DNA of 64,000 bases from Sceloporus undulatus (lineage: Eukaryota; Chordata; Lepidosauria; Squamata; Phrynosomatidae), in contig NC_056527.1 of NCBI RefSeq assembly GCF_019175285.1, forward strand, positions 104,150,377 through 104,214,376, given 5' to 3'. Under the pieces are notes generated by a model. It saw only the letters and a program-made list of their open reading frames with translations. It had not been told where the DNA came from and searched no databases. Made by a program: the position numbers and the translations under genes. This document shows positions 1 to 11,898 of this stretch, one piece after another. How positions within the stretch are numbered: position 1 is the stretch's first letter; each line of letters opens with the position of its first letter.

Positions 1-1390
1 CAGCATGGCTTCCCATGGGAGGGTATGTGATAGGACTGAGAGCAAACCTTCCTCCAAAGGAGAACATGTGGCCCTTTAGATCTATTAGACCAATCTCCCA
101 TCATCCATGCCCTCAGTCTGCTGCGTTTGTGCACCATTTTTGAAAGTTTCGTTGTGTAATTTTTCAAGTTCTAGTCTAATGCATTTCCTGTGGGCAGATT
201 TTGCTCTGACTCTTGTGTCTTGACAATGGGGAAAGTGTTCCGTCTTCAGAAAATGCGCTCCACCACAGTTTTGTGAAACTAAACCATCTGTTCTGATATC
301 TCACAAAGGAACAGGGGAGAAAAACTGGGACATTTTAAACACAACTGAAAAAGTGGAATGGTAGAGGGATAATTGTGACTGTCTCTGCCAAATCAGGACA
401 GTTGGAGAGTACGCAGTAACTTTCAAAACTTCAGTAGTTGAGACATCCAAAAAGGCAAAGCAAAGTTAAACAGGAAATGTGAACACAGCAAATGTAAGGA
501 TTTTAAGTGTCAATGATTTTCAGTGTCTTATTCTCTGTAGTGCTAGATATTGGGGGACTGAAGGAAAATATCATTTGCAGGGATAGAATTGTTATTGCAG
601 GAGGGACTTTGGAAGGTCGGACACCCTCTTTGGCCTTGAAAAATTTTAATCAAAAAATTTGGACCCAAAATGCCTCCAATTAACATGACGGTAGTTTCAC
701 CAGTTGAATCTCCAGCTTGAAAATGGGATGGAATTGCTCCTATATCCTTTGTGGAACATTTGGGACAAACATTATCTCTGTCTCGGTCTCTCTCTACTTT
801 AAAATGTTATTTTGAAAAGAAAGTAGGTGCTAGGAATCTCCAGGGACTTTAGAAACAGCTTTATGCAGCTATGAGGAACCTGTGAGCCTCATTTCCCCTG
901 CCCTGGTATAGACCAAGCCTCAGTTTCTGCCCTGCCCAGCTTAGGGAACTGGGTGGGGAAGAATGACCAAGCCATGCGGAGTTGGAGAGACTGTGCAGGC
1001 CAGGTGATCTCTCTGTGACTCAAGGCTGGGAGAGGAATCAGGGAGGGGGGAAGGAGCAAAGTCATGAAGAAGATAGGTGTGTCTCCCTCCAGGAATGGGT
1101 GTGAGATTTTTGGGGGCTGGAGGCACATGGGGCTTCTAATCATCCTTGTTCCTCTGGCCCTGTCTCCAATGCAGGTTTTTGTTCTCCCTCTGTGGCTTCA
1201 AACAGGTTTTACATTTGTTTTAAACTTTTTTCCTCAGGCACCCAGCATATCGATGCAGTTCATTTATTGGGCATGTTTAAAAAAAACTTCAAGCAATCAA
1301 CAATTGGTTGTCCTCTCAGATGAGGCTTTGATCTTCCTCTGTCTCAAAACACCCCAAGTCTGGAGCATGGAAAAATGACGTCTTTAGATT
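1..1390. other. CD37 intron, no exon recognised
   Basis: The window opens upstream of the first recognisable CD37 exon. I looked for the exons that encode tetraspanin transmembrane segments 1-3 and found none, so they probably lie before base 1. The short open frames here have no family resemblance. Confidence 0.5.
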
Positions 1391-1620
1391 ATATGTGTGG
1401 GTGTATGTGCCTTCAAGTCGCCTGTGGTTTTATGTAATCCCATTAATTTAATATAGTTTTCTTAGGCAAGGTATACTCAGAGGTGGTTTTACCAGTTCCT
1501 TCCTCTGAAATATAGCCTCAAGCACCTGGTATTCATTGGCAGTCTCCTATCCAAGTACTAACCAGGATAGCTTCCAAAATCAGATGGGATCTGATGCCTT
1601 TAGCGTATTTAGGCCTACAG
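1391..1620 (-). repeat. 5S-rRNA-derived SINE, reverse orientation
   Basis: The right part reads, in reverse, like the 5S rRNA internal control region (tagcttccaaaatcagat, ccaagtactaaccagg). The left part is the shared SINE tail beginning gtgccttcaagtcg. This is the build of the 5S-derived SINEs known from squamates. The copy is diverged. Confidence 0.75.
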
Positions 1621-2409
1621 TTTAAAAAACCAACCCCAACAAATATGACAAGCGATCTTACTGGTTGGTGTTCTGGGGAATTATAGCCCAAAAAGCACCT
1701 TTCCTAAGCTGTACCTAAGACTTCCATGTAGGAAAACTACAGTTTATGGACTGCATGGAGCCTCAAGGCTGTTTTGTGTCCCCGGGGAGCCCAATTTTTG
1801 GTAGGTGCAGGGACAGACTCATCACATTTCTCTCCTCTCAGATTGGGTAAAATGCCATTTGTGTGCCTAACATGTGAAATTGCCCCCAGAAGGTGTTGGG
1901 AGGCCTTGCAAGACAAACTCTCCCAAACAAACTATCATCTCATTTAGGGTGGGATAATTGTGACTCCTCCTCATCTTTTACAGGTAAAACTCACATGTAA
2001 CCAGCAGACCTTGGGAGGGATCATGGGAGCTGCAGTGCAGCAACTTCTAGAGGCTACCATGTTCCTTTTAAACCTTAAACTCCTCCAGGATGGGAGATGT
2101 AATTGTGTGATTACCACAAAGGCCGGCTGTGCACTCTGCAGGTCTGAGGGGAGGGTGGGGGAGATGTGGTTTTGTGATTATTGTAATCAGTGTTAGACAG
2201 AGTTGGTGCCTCTTGTAAAGAGGCAAAATGGTTGCTCTTGCAATGAAGTCTGTTTGGACGTTCATGAGGTCAATGTGGATCCAGGGCAGGCTTGCTATGC
2301 AGAGTTACTGTATCTGTCAATTTACATGCAGGGGCTTTCTTTGTTTAAAACTGAGCAGTTAGCACAGAAACAACCAGCACCAGAGATTAATGTTTTTTCA
2401 ATCTACAGT

Positions 2410-2535
2410 ACAACTCCTAAAATCCCCCAGCTAGCATCATATGGCTACTGGCTACATAGTAATTTGCCATCTTGGCTGGGAGATTGTTGGAGTTGTAATC
2501 CAGAAAAGTAACTTTTCCAAACTCTGTCCTAGACT
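2410..2535. repeat. Short fold-back DNA element (ACTCC type)
   Basis: An imperfect palindrome: aactcctaaaatcccccagc on the left is mirrored by gggagattgttggagttgta on the right. The tail motif aaaagtaacttttccaa recurs near 9525, 10565 and 21735, so this is a dispersed family, probably a non-autonomous DNA transposon. Confidence 0.6.
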
Positions 2536-2601
2536 CAGGCTAGCCAGTTTGCCTGTCTTTGTGGTCATGCCAGCATGGGGAATTGGGACTTGGCATGATA
2601 A

Positions 2602-2742
2602 TTGTTGTGGCTGTGTGCCTTCAAGTCATTTCTGATTTATGGCATCCCTAAGGGGAGTATCATGGGGTTTTCTTGACAAGATTAGTTCAGGGGAGGTTTG
2701 TCATTGCCTTCCCCTGAGGCTGAGAGCATGTGACTTGAATGT
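2602..2742 (-). repeat. tRNA-derived SINE, reverse, truncated
   Basis: The tail half of the commonest SINE here, in reverse: gtgccttcaagtcatttctg, then ggggttttcttgacaag, then gaggctgagagcatgtgact. The tRNA-like head is missing. It ends 65 bases before a CD37 exon. Confidence 0.85.
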
Positions 2743-2807
2743 AATTATGCCTACTTTTGCAATAGTGAAAGAGCTTTTTTTAACCTTTCTTTTCCATCCT
2801 TCTTCAG

Positions 2808-2912
2808 CTCAGGAAAACAGTTGGAGAATATGTAAATAGCATAATTGAAACATATGGAACAAAAGATTCTTACTCGGATCATGATGAGAGCTGGGATTTT
2901 GTGCAAAAGCAG
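2808..2912 (+). CDS. CD37: CD37 exon: start of large extracellular loop
   Basis: Acceptor ttcttcag and donor gtaaaatg; 35 codons in phase 0, starting LRKTVGEYV and ending ESWDFVQKQ. The human counterpart is LRDVVEKTIQKYGT to ESWDYVQFQ. Confidence 0.9.
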
Positions 2913-5900
2913 GTAAAATGCTCACCTGAAGAAAACATTATTCCCCTTACTTTCATCCGCCCCAAGGCTGGAGAATTTGTGGCTCTCCAGATTTTCTTGA
3001 ACTAAAGCTCCTATCAGTCCTAGCCAGCATAGCAAAGGCAAAGGATTATGGGAGATGTAGTGCAACAAAATCTCAAAAGATACCATTGTCAGTCCTTGCC
3101 TTATCCCATAGACACCACCTACTAGGTGTGGTCTTGTTTGTGGATAGTCCTAATTTTAGACTTTTTATTTCAGGGATGGGCAAAGTGTGACCTGCATTAT
3201 GACACGTTTATTTTGCCCCAAACAGCCAGTAGCATCCTGTAGCGCAGGGGTGTGCAAAATCCAGTCCAGCCCCAGAAGCCCCTCAATAGTTGCCCGAAGC
3301 TCCTCACTTAAAAAAAAACTTGGGGGGGGGGGTGTTTCACTATCAAACATCACAGAATTCCCCCCAAATCCATTAAAACACCCTCAGCCTCATACAGAAA
3401 CCTTTCAGGACCCCTCTCCCCGGCATTCTCAAATACCACTATTTTCATTCGAGTCCTTCTCAAAATGGCAACAGGAAAGGAGTTGACACAATATCACATT
3501 CAGACATTTTGGGAAGAACACCAGCAAAGATAGAAGTATGGGGTATACTATTGGGATGAATGTGGCTCATGAGTCTGGTAGAGGAAGGAAAATTGACCCC
3601 AGTGCCCACCTTTGCTCTAGGGCATCGCTTCATGAACTATCAGATGTGGAAGACGGGTAGGGTTCCCCCTCCTCTCACTGTGTCAAGAGCCAGGACCATA
3701 TTTGTACCCATTGACAACAACTGTTTCATTCTTTGTTGGAACCCATCTATTTGAACAACACTTGTCTAGAGCAGGGGTAGGCAACCTGCGGCCTGCGGGC
3801 CGGATGCGGCCCGGCGAGGCCTTGTGACCGGCCCCAGCCCAGTCCTGCTGCCGATTGCCGCTGGGGCCTTTGGGGGGCAATTGTCTATAGAAGCCTCAGA
3901 AACATGCATTTATATTAACATTTAAAAAAAAATCAGCAATTTTTTTTGCGTCTCCTCCACAGCGGGTGACTGTGTTGCATAGATAGTACTCCAATCATTT
4001 ATTTAATCAAAAGGAGAGCACTTTACAGTTTACAGTTGTTTACAATTTTCTTCTGAATAAATTAGAATTTGATCACTCAGTCTACATTGGCATTTTATGC
4101 ACTGAGTTAAATGCTAATTTTTTTTAAGTTCAGTTTTTTCACCCACTGTATTGTAAGTGGTTCAATTTGCACTTCTGAAGTTAGAAATTAGATTTCAACA
4201 TCTTCAAATGTGATATTAGTTTTGTGGGGAGTTCAGACATTAACCAAGCATTCCCTTGGGATGTAGGGCATAGAAAAGGTTGGGACTCGTTGCCCTAGAG
4301 AATGGTATTTAACATCTGGGGTTGCTTGGAGTCTCCAAAATGTGTGTGTGTGGGAGAGGGAGAGTTTGAAGGAGTCCTCATTATTGCCCTCTGGGATGGG
4401 GTGAATGTGATTCTCAGGCTGCTGGAAGTCACCCACTATCACCATAATTACTTTAACTGGACTGGATCCTTCCTTCTGCTAAATAAGATGAAGTCTGGAT
4501 CCAACCCATTATCATTATTTTTATTTATAACTTTCCTGCCTTTCACAACGGAACTTAAAATAGAGATCTTCCATCCACATACTGATCTGACCCAAATCTA
4601 CTTAGCTACAGCCATGCAGCAACATCACAGGTCTCCTGGCCATACCTTGGTTCTTTTCCCTGCAGTGGCTTTCTGTGTGGTGGGAAGACAAGAGGCAACA
4701 GATCCTGCACAAGGGACAACTCTGACACTTTTCAGATGGTGTAATACTCCATTATCTCCCCTCCTCTACCTGCTCCTGTTCATTATGTTCAACCCATTAC
4801 CTCTTTTAAAAAATCCTAGCTCCAGTGTTGTGGATGGATGTCCTACAGGGACTGGAAGGAGAACAGCAAAGTCAAAAATGCCTCTGACCTCTATCCCTGT
4901 TCCTGTTACAACACCTCTCAGTCTGGCCTTCCAGAGACCAACCACACAGCAAGCATTGAGCCCCCAGGCTTCTGCAAGGCTCTGGGACCATGGGCAGTTT
5001 ACAAGGAGGTGAGTGGCTGAGAAGGGAAGAGAAGAAAACTCACAGCTGTATTGAACTTCCAGTTCTAAGTTTTTTTCGTTTTCATTTTTTCATGACTAAG
5101 GGATGGGGGAGCATGACAGAGGTTTAGGAAATGCTGTGTGGGCAGGAGGAAATGGATGGAGAGAGAGATTGTTGCTTTCTCCACAGAGAGAGGGAGAGGG
5201 AAAGAAGGAGGGAGGCAGGAAAGGAAAGTACACACACACTTCTAGAAGCTCAGTTTGACCAGTTAAATTAATTGGCAGTGCATTCAGGACAGACCAGAAG
5301 CAGCAGCTCTTCACACAATGCCTAATGCGTTTATGGCATTCATTGCCACATGATGCTTTTGCCATGGGTGGCTTTAAAAGCCATAGGGAGGGGGGGGAAA
5401 GGGCTACAAGGAGGATAGGACTAACAGTAGCTAATGGCTGTACTAATTCTATGGGGTTTCCATGTTCTCAGAGTTTTGAGGTTGGAATCTGGGATCGAGA
5501 AGGCTAGTCCTGTCATGCCCTGCTTGGGGGCTTCCTGCATAAACTGGATTGCATGCTATTGGAAGCAGGATGCCAGGCTTGATCTGACAGTACTCTTGTT
5601 CTCCATTGTAGGGCTGCATAAATAGCGTTGAAGTCTGGCTGACCAATAATATCATCACCATTGTGGGGATCTGCCTTGGGATTGCCCTCCTTGAGGTAAG
5701 ACATCTTGACTAGCAAGGCGTATGGTGCAGTTGCAGAACCACAGTTGGGGCTGCAGTTGAACTCAGAAGTTCCTTTTTCATATGCAGCTTCCAGGTGGCT
5801 GAGGATTCCAAGTCCAGTTCTCTTTTATTTTTTGTTTTTTTGTAATGGAAAGTGAAAATCCTACACATATCTGTTTCCTCGTCTGGCACTAAAAATACAA

Positions 5901-8646
5901 CACAAAATTAAGTAACATATGAAGTGAGACATGTGATACTCCAAACCAGCTGCTTATGGTGTCTTGTCTCACTACCTAATGGTAGGGCCAGCCCTGCTCT
6001 TTTAGGAGAAGAACAGATGCTTCCTAGGCCTGCAGTTCTTCTATCTTCTGTGTTTTCCCTCTGTTCTTGTGGTCTTCAGACTCACATCCCTCACTTATGT
6101 GCAAGGAATGAACGGAGGGGGAATGAATGGTGCGTGCTTGGGATTTGAATATGTGAACCTCCATTTTTGTGAAGGGGTCTGGAATAGATCCCTTGCAAAA
6201 AAAGAGATGTGACTGTATAAGTTAGAGTGGTTGTTTGCTATAGTTGCTAGATAACCAAGGGTATTTTAATATTAAATCGGAGGGCAAATATGACAATTCT
6301 GCAACACAAAGAATGTGCCCTCAGAAGATTATCATGAGTAAATCCACAGGCAGTGTCAGTTGTATAGCTCTAATATTGGCTCCTAAAATGCTGCTGTTTG
6401 ATTGCAGAATTGTATGTATGTATGTATGAATGTGTGAAAGAAATTGGATCTGAAGTTTCCTCTCCTCATACTAAACTTTCTTATAGTTCCTCCAGCTGCT
6501 GTGCAGGTTACTGATCAGTGTCATAGAGCATAGGGATTTGCACAGTGGTGGCTCCGAGGAGATCCTCTACTTCTCTAGCAGGTGGCACTTAGCAATGCAT
6601 TTGTTTACTTGCATGGATGTATTCTGCTTTCTGGCATGTCTTTTTACATGCATTTATGTCTGCCAGCATGATGTGAGGGTTGCATTACTCCATGCTTCAT
6701 TTTATGTTGGTTGCATTTGTGTTTGCACCAGTGTTTGTTGTAGGTGTGTGATTCTCTTGAGTTCTCAAGTGCTTCCCAGATGGGTTGTATTAACATTTCC
6801 ATGTCCCCAGCCAGCATGGGCTATATTTGGAGATTTTGTCTTCCTGGGCATGAGGGATTCCTCTTTGCTATATCAATCTGGATTTGTTATTGCAATCTGG
6901 ATTGCTTTACTATATCAATTGTGGCTTGTTTTTCCAGGGAACAGTTAATTTGGAAGACTCTGCTTTTCTCTGCTGCTTTCCATTGGTTTTTAGGAAAAAC
7001 AACTACAAACACTACTGCTAGGTCAGCTATCAGTGTTGAAAACTTGAATGCATGGCATATGGTCAGGGTCTGGGTATTAACTAAGGAAGCCTAGTGTTGC
7101 CTGAATTATACAATTTGGGGAAACCCAGCCTGTATGTCTGACAATTGAAGGCTAAATCACCTTTGCATTTGGAAGGTCTATATAGCATGGATTAGTGGCA
7201 TGGATCTAAACTTTAAAAAGGAGGAGTGTTTCAAATTCCTTCTCTTGTTTGAATACTTCCTGGCCACCCAGACTGGGCAGGAGAGATTCTGGCTCTGCTG
7301 TTCTTCCTCCTTCTCAAAAAGTAGCAGCTATCCTTTTTGATTGTGGCCTTCCAAACATTGTTGGACTGCAACCCCCATTGCTCCTCACCATGTCTAGGGT
7401 TGGTGACAGAGCTGCTGGCAGTTGTAATCCAACAGCATCTGGTGAGTGGCTTGTTTGCAGTCCCTGTTTTTTATGGTAGTTGTTCTAAAGCCAGTTGCAG
7501 GCTGTTTGCATGTGTTTGTGAATGGTGCCGAGGCTGCTGCAGTCATGCACACAGCTGCTTGTCTTGTGGTTCTCTGCACATGCCAACCATGAGTGTCTAT
7601 GAACCTCTTTTGGTCTGATAGGCTACCAAAAATGATGCTTAGCAGATCTAGCATGTGCATGTCTTATTCTTCTTTCTGGTGACTCCTTGTTCCCACATAC
7701 TAACTCTCCCATACCTGCTCTATCTCTCTTTTAATTACCATTTTTTAAATCCTTCTGGGCTGCACAGGGATTTCTACTTGGAGTACTGGCAAGGTAATGA
7801 CTCCAGGCAAAGCAGGAGGGCTGAGCTTTCTCTCTTCTGCAAAAATGGGGATTTAGCTGTTGCAAATCTGTCTGTCATCAGCACCTCCTTTTTCCCCCCA
7901 CTACCCTGTTTCCTGCTTGCAGGTAAAGTGCCTCTATCTGTCTTGTCTGCTGTTTGGTGAAAAGAACTTTGGTGGCCCCAAAGGGAAAGGAGAGGAAGTG
8001 TGCCATCTGTCTAGTCCCTGGATCTAATTAGAAGTGAATCTGAGCGGAGTGAGCACACAGCAAAGAGCAATAAAGAATTTAAAAACATTACAATGCGACA
8101 GGGAGTTCACAGTGAAGAGTGGTTATTTCTGGGGAGCAAGAAAATGAGAAAATCTTTACACCTTGAATTACTACTCCCTTTCCTTAAAAGGTGTTTACTG
8201 TGTAATTCTCATCTCTTCCGTGTCTCCTTTCTTCCTTATCTGTTTAAAACAGCCTTCCCCAACCTGGCACCTTCCAGATGTTTTGGATAACAATTCCCAT
8301 TAAGCCCACTCATTCAGGCTGATGGTTAGGGGTTCTGTCATTTTTGTGCACAACAACTACAAAACTGCAGATTAGGGAAAGATGATTTAAAGATTAAAAG
8401 CCAGATATCACATTTAGCAACTTTTCTAGATTCCAGGGCTCGGGTCTGTTGCAAATAATGAAGATAGTGTCTGTTTTATTTTGGATCCCTTCCCGCATGA
8501 TCCCTAGCACGCCTTTTTCACATGACAGCAACATCATATCCTTTAACAAGATCTCTCTCTTTCTACAGCTCTGCCTCATGACCCTATCGATGTTTCTGTG
8601 TAGGACCATTGGCCCCAACTATGACAAGCTCACACGTTATTCCTAG
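2808..8646 (+). CDS. CD37: CD37 tetraspanin, C-terminal part (gene runs in from the left)
   Basis: Four coding exons, 2808-2912, 4820-5008, 5612-5695 and 8569-8646, all join in phase 0 and give 151 residues ending in a stop. They encode the large extracellular loop, the fourth membrane segment and the short cytoplasmic tail of a tetraspanin. The loop has the CCG motif (LQCCGWMSYRDW), YPCSCYN and three N-glycosylation sequons (NAS, NTS, NHT). The membrane segment reads NNIITIVGICLGIALLE then LCLMTLSMFLCR, very close to human CD37 (NNLISIVGICLGVGLLE, LGFMTLSIFLCR). CD82 fits less well, and the adjacent TEAD2 gene supports CD37. CD37 organises signalling platforms in leukocyte membranes, chiefly in B cells. 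The N-terminal half lies before the window. No break is seen in the part present. Confidence 0.9.
2967..3068. repeat. MITE-like 'gctctccag' element
   Basis: gtggctctccagattttcttg on the left is followed by tatcagtcctagccagcat and gattatgggagatgtagtgc. This is the widespread squamate repeat with palindromic tggactacaactcccat / atgggagttgtagtcca arms. It lies in a CD37 intron. Confidence 0.6.
3772..4230 (+). mobile_element. hAT-like non-autonomous DNA transposon (right end uncertain)
   Basis: It opens with caggggtaggcaacctgcgg, a typical hAT-type terminus, followed by a CpG-rich gcgggccggatgcggcccgg stretch and then AT-rich interior. I cannot place a matching right terminal repeat with confidence. 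It lies in a CD37 intron. Confidence 0.5.
4820..5008 (+). CDS. CD37: CD37 exon: CCG motif and glycosylated loop
   Basis: Acceptor aaatcctag and donor gtgagtgg; 63 codons in phase 0. It holds the tetraspanin CCG motif, the CSC pair, the PPGFC cysteine and three N-glycosylation sequons. A longer chance frame (4302-5012) overlaps it out of frame. Confidence 0.92.
5612..5695 (+). CDS. CD37: CD37 exon: end of loop and first part of TM4
   Basis: Acceptor ccattgtag and donor gtaagaca; 28 codons in phase 0, GCINSVEVWLTNN then IITIVGICLGIALLE. The first Gly-Cys is the last loop cysteine of tetraspanins. Confidence 0.92.
5696..8568 (+). other. CD37: Last CD37 intron
   Basis: A 2.9-kb phase-0 intron. 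It holds MITE fragments at 7338-7445 (gtggccttccaaacattgtt and its mirrored half) and 8250-8340 (ttccccaacctggcaccttc). No further exon or RNA gene was recognised. Confidence 0.6.
8569..8646 (+). CDS. CD37: CD37 terminal coding exon
   Basis: Acceptor tttctacag; 25 codons plus TAG, LCLMTLSMFLCRTIGPNY then DKLTRYS. Human CD37 ends LDHVYNRLARYR. It completes TM4 and gives the short cytoplasmic tail. Confidence 0.93.
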   Translation, partial: LCLMTLSMFLCRTIGPNYDKLTRYS

Positions 8647-10309
8647 AAGGAGACTCACCAGTTCCCAAAGTTGGAAATCATTCCCTCGAATGCAACCATT
8701 CCACTTAGGGGATTTAAAACAGCATTTTGCATGGTGCCTTGGGAGGTTCCGTACCTAACCTTCTTACCCTTATCTTGGTAAATGAAACTAAACCTTCAGG
8801 AATTGCTGGCACAAAAATAGGAAGTGCTGTACTCCACAAGAGTGTTCAGTTTCATGCAGCTAAATAGATTGTTTAGATCTTAGTTCATCTCCAAAAGCCA
8901 CAATCATACTGCCATTTGCCTTTACAAAAGGTGCAACAAATCTATAAAGTAAGATGCCATTCCTGTGTTTTTATATTACTTGGATGTTCAAACTCTTAAC
9001 ATCCAACCCCAGAGTCTGCTTCGGTATAATCCGAACTGTTTGACAGGAAATTACCCACACACTGTTAGAATCTGACAAGCCTCAAAAGATAACATACAAA
9101 CTAACTCTGTTTTCTAGTTTAAAAAAGGGGAAAGAAATTTGCCTTGGTTTTAAATCCCCTAAGGATTGTGTGGGTATTAAGCCTAGAGGTTTTTGATACC
9201 AAAATATACCTGCAATTAAAATCTAAATTTGAAATGTTCTGTTAACTATGGCAGCAAAATTAGAAGGGTAGTGACACCCTGGCTGTTGAACTGTGTTTTT
9301 GAGCAATGCCTTTTGGGTGTGCTTTGCTGAGTCCACCCAGAATGCAGTGCCAGGAAGGCACTGGTGCAAAGGTTCTGTGTGTCCAGGCCTGGCATTCATA
9401 TGTTCTATGACATTTATGCAACCAGAGCTTGGAAAACAGGCTCATTTGGACTGCATCTCCCAGAATCTCCCAGCCAGCATGGTCATGTGCCACGTTGGTT
9501 GGGCAACACTGGGAGTTATAGTACAAAAAGCAACTTTCCCCAGTTCTGCTTACAACCCACTTCAGTGTTTAGCTTGTTGTATTGCTGTCTCAAAGTCACT
9601 GTGATAGGATTTCATGGTGCAAAAGCCTTATTTAACAGGGTTGGAAATCTGCTGCCTAATTTTGGTCAACCACTAGTCCTGCACTCTGAACCCCCAGATA
9701 GCTCCCACAGCTTGAAGATACTTTCCCCACAGTATAGAAATTCTTTTTATAGAATTTCTTTATATAGAAATTCAAGCGCCTCTAGGAAGAGCTGCAAAAG
9801 ACTTTTCCATCCATATCACTTGCAGAGGGGCCAACAACCAGGTTGGCTGTACTTGTGTGCAACTCTTAAAACTGATCTGAAAGGAAAGGACAAATCCTTT
9901 GCTTGCATTGGGCACTCATGCATTGATGCTGCTTTCTCAAGGTTTGGATGGAGCTACATTCCCTGGAGCCCTGCTCCCGTGCTGAGTTTGGTAACCATAC
10001 AAAATAATTACGTTATTGAAGGACCAGGGAAACCAATTGTCATGGATTTACGTTCTGTCCTGCATGTCAAATCTTGTAGAACGATTGATGGAAAAACCTA
10101 CTTTTAACCTTTGCTGTATTTGTGTATTTATGTATATATTCTACATGGATGTTTGATACAGTAGAATGGGGAGGGAAAACATGCCAAGGCGAGCAGGTAG
10201 GTGGAATGAGGTACGCATACAGTTTCGCTTATCTCCTCGTCTTGTGACATTTTGTTCAGAAAAATTTTGGGACTGTTTTTTAATTCTCCCATTTTGTAAA
10301 TAAATAAAA
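8647..10309 (+). other. CD37: Probable CD37 3' UTR with poly(A) signal
   Basis: About 1.66 kb follows the stop. An overlapping aataaataaa at 10300-10309 is the first strong poly(A) signal I noticed. A MITE copy (9430-9543) lies inside. The 247-codon open frame at 9364-10107 runs through that repeat and has no family resemblance, so I treat it as chance. Confidence 0.5.
9430..9543. repeat. Short fold-back DNA element (ACTCC type)
   Basis: ttggactgcatctcccagaa is mirrored by actgggagttatagtacaaa, and the copy ends in the family tail aaaagcaactttccccag. Same family as the copy near 2.4 kb. Confidence 0.6.
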
Positions 10310-10689
10310 AAACCCTACAATCCATCAGTAGTCTTTTTTGGTTCATTGCACTTGTGGAGAACAAGAAACAAACCCTAATACAATGGTTCTAGAAGGGATA
10401 GTTAACCAGACATCCAAACATCACAAACCTTGATGTCAAAACCAAAAAGCCAGTGGAAAAATACAAGGTTTGGGGCTTTTGTTAAAAGCTAGAGTGCCAA
10501 CTTCAGAGCTTTTAAAACCCGTTGTTTTAAGATTACTGCCCGGGGGACTCTCAAGAGTTGTAGCCCACCAAAAGTTACTTTTCCAAGCTTTGGCTGGGTT
10601 GAGACATTGTGATCTAGTAACCACAGACCAAAGAGCAAGCAATCAGACACCACAAGCTCAAACCCAACATGGCAGAAGCCAATGTCTGG

Positions 10690-10957
10690 TTTGTTGTGAC
10701 ATGCAAAAATATCAGCCAATCAGTGCAGGGGGTGTGGCTTTGTGTATGCTTAGCCACACCCTCATGCTCCAATGGGCGGGTCTATTCTGATTGGTCACGT
10801 TCGAGTCATAAAGGAGCCTTCTGAGACACAGTTGAGTTCCTAGCAGGTTGCACCTTAGTTAGCTCTTAGCAACTGCTACCTTGGCCAAGACTGGTCTATG
10901 TTAAACTACTTTATTCAGAATCTTTCAAGGGCTGGGTTCGAACTCTTCACAAGTGAG
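10690..10957 (+). promoter_or_regulatory. Orphan promoter-like block with 5' exon and donor
   Basis: In 150 bases there are three CCAAT or reverse-CCAAT boxes (gccaatcag, ccaatgggcggg, tgattggtcac), two CACCC-type sites (gggtgtggc, gccacaccc), a GC box and a TATA-like cataaagg near 10808. About 145 bases on, aagtgag is followed by gtaagtg, a strong splice donor. This is the grammar of a promoter plus a non-coding first exon on the plus strand. No downstream exon could be assigned. A solo LTR-type promoter or a lncRNA antisense to TEAD2 are alternatives. Confidence 0.35.
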
Positions 10958-11074
10958 GTAAGTGTAGCAATCATCTTTTGATTGATCTTTCCTTATCCAG
11001 CTTTCATTGACTGCTACAATCTTGCTATTTGTTAATGGCTTTGGTTCCACTTCACAAATTCCTCCACCCAGTAG

Positions 11075-11385
11075 AACAATGATTCCCAAACTCTGGTACT
11101 CCAGGTGTTTTGGACTTCACCTTCCCAAAGCCTTAGCCATCTTGACCAACAGTGTGGGATCCTGGGAGCTGGATTTATATTCATTCATTCATTCATTTGG
11201 AGTATTTATACCCCACTCTTCAGCCAAAAAGGCTCTCAGGGTGCTTTACAAATTGTTAATTAGACAGTTCCCTGCCCTCAGGCTTACAATCTAAAAAGAC
11301 GTGACACAAAAGAAGGGTATGGTAGTGGGGAAGTGGATCAAGTCCAATAGCCTTGAAGGCCAAAGTCTGGGAATCATTGTGGTAA
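11075..11385. mobile_element. hAT/MITE-like element carrying a nested repeat
   Basis: The ends mirror each other: acaatgattcccaaactctgg at the left and ccaaagtctgggaatcattgt at the right. A second repeat (about 11180-11330, starting with an attc run and reading gagtatttataccccactc) sits inside it. Confidence 0.55.
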
Positions 11386-11892
11386 CTGTATCTCCCATAA
11401 GCCTTGGGAGAAGGGCACAATTTTCCATTTTAATGACATTTCATCTCTGAGCTTGCAGTAGCCTTTTACAGAAAACACTTGGAAGTGATCAATCGCTTCT
11501 GGTTTCCAAAATAAAATGGGCAGATGCAGTCCATAAAGAACCAGGATCATGAAAGAAAATAAAGTAAATATGCCACCACTCTGAACTTCCACAGTTGACT
11601 ATGTACAAGGACTGAGTATGTTTCAATGCAGGGTTACCTCCAGATGGCAAGAGTGGACATTTGCCAGGGGCCAGTTTCCATTTCCACTTTGTATAGGCTA
11701 TTCAAAATGTGCAAGTATGGCCTAAGAGGTTGCAAATCTTACATTCTTCTTGCTAGTGAGGGCCACGGATTATACCATGCCTAAAGCCTCACACTGGCAC
11801 TTTTCCAAGAGAAACTAGCAGGGTGTGCATCTCAGTTCTGTTTCTTTGCTGTGGAGCCAAACACCAAGTATCCATATTATGTCAAAATAAAT

Positions 11893-11898
11893 TTTATT
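11893..11898 (-). terminator. TEAD2: Candidate TEAD2 poly(A) signal
   Basis: tttatt on the plus strand is AATAAA on the minus strand, 1.39 kb past the TEAD2 stop. Another tttatt at 12532-12537 lies inside a SINE. The choice is uncertain. Confidence 0.35.

Noticed and set aside
4302-5012. 236-codon open frame overlapping CD37
   Set aside because: It overlaps the real CD37 exon (4820-5008) in another frame and crosses its splice sites.
4820-8646. CD82 or CD53 instead of CD37
   Set aside because: The TM4 and tail sequence and the TEAD2 neighbour fit CD37 better; CD82 differs at the loop end and C-terminus.
9364-10107. 247-codon open frame after CD37
   Set aside because: It runs through a MITE copy and probable 3' UTR, has no family resemblance and no codon-like pattern.
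10690-10957. Firm call of an LTR for the promoter-like block
   Set aside because: No paired repeat, primer site or internal element was found, so the origin is left open.
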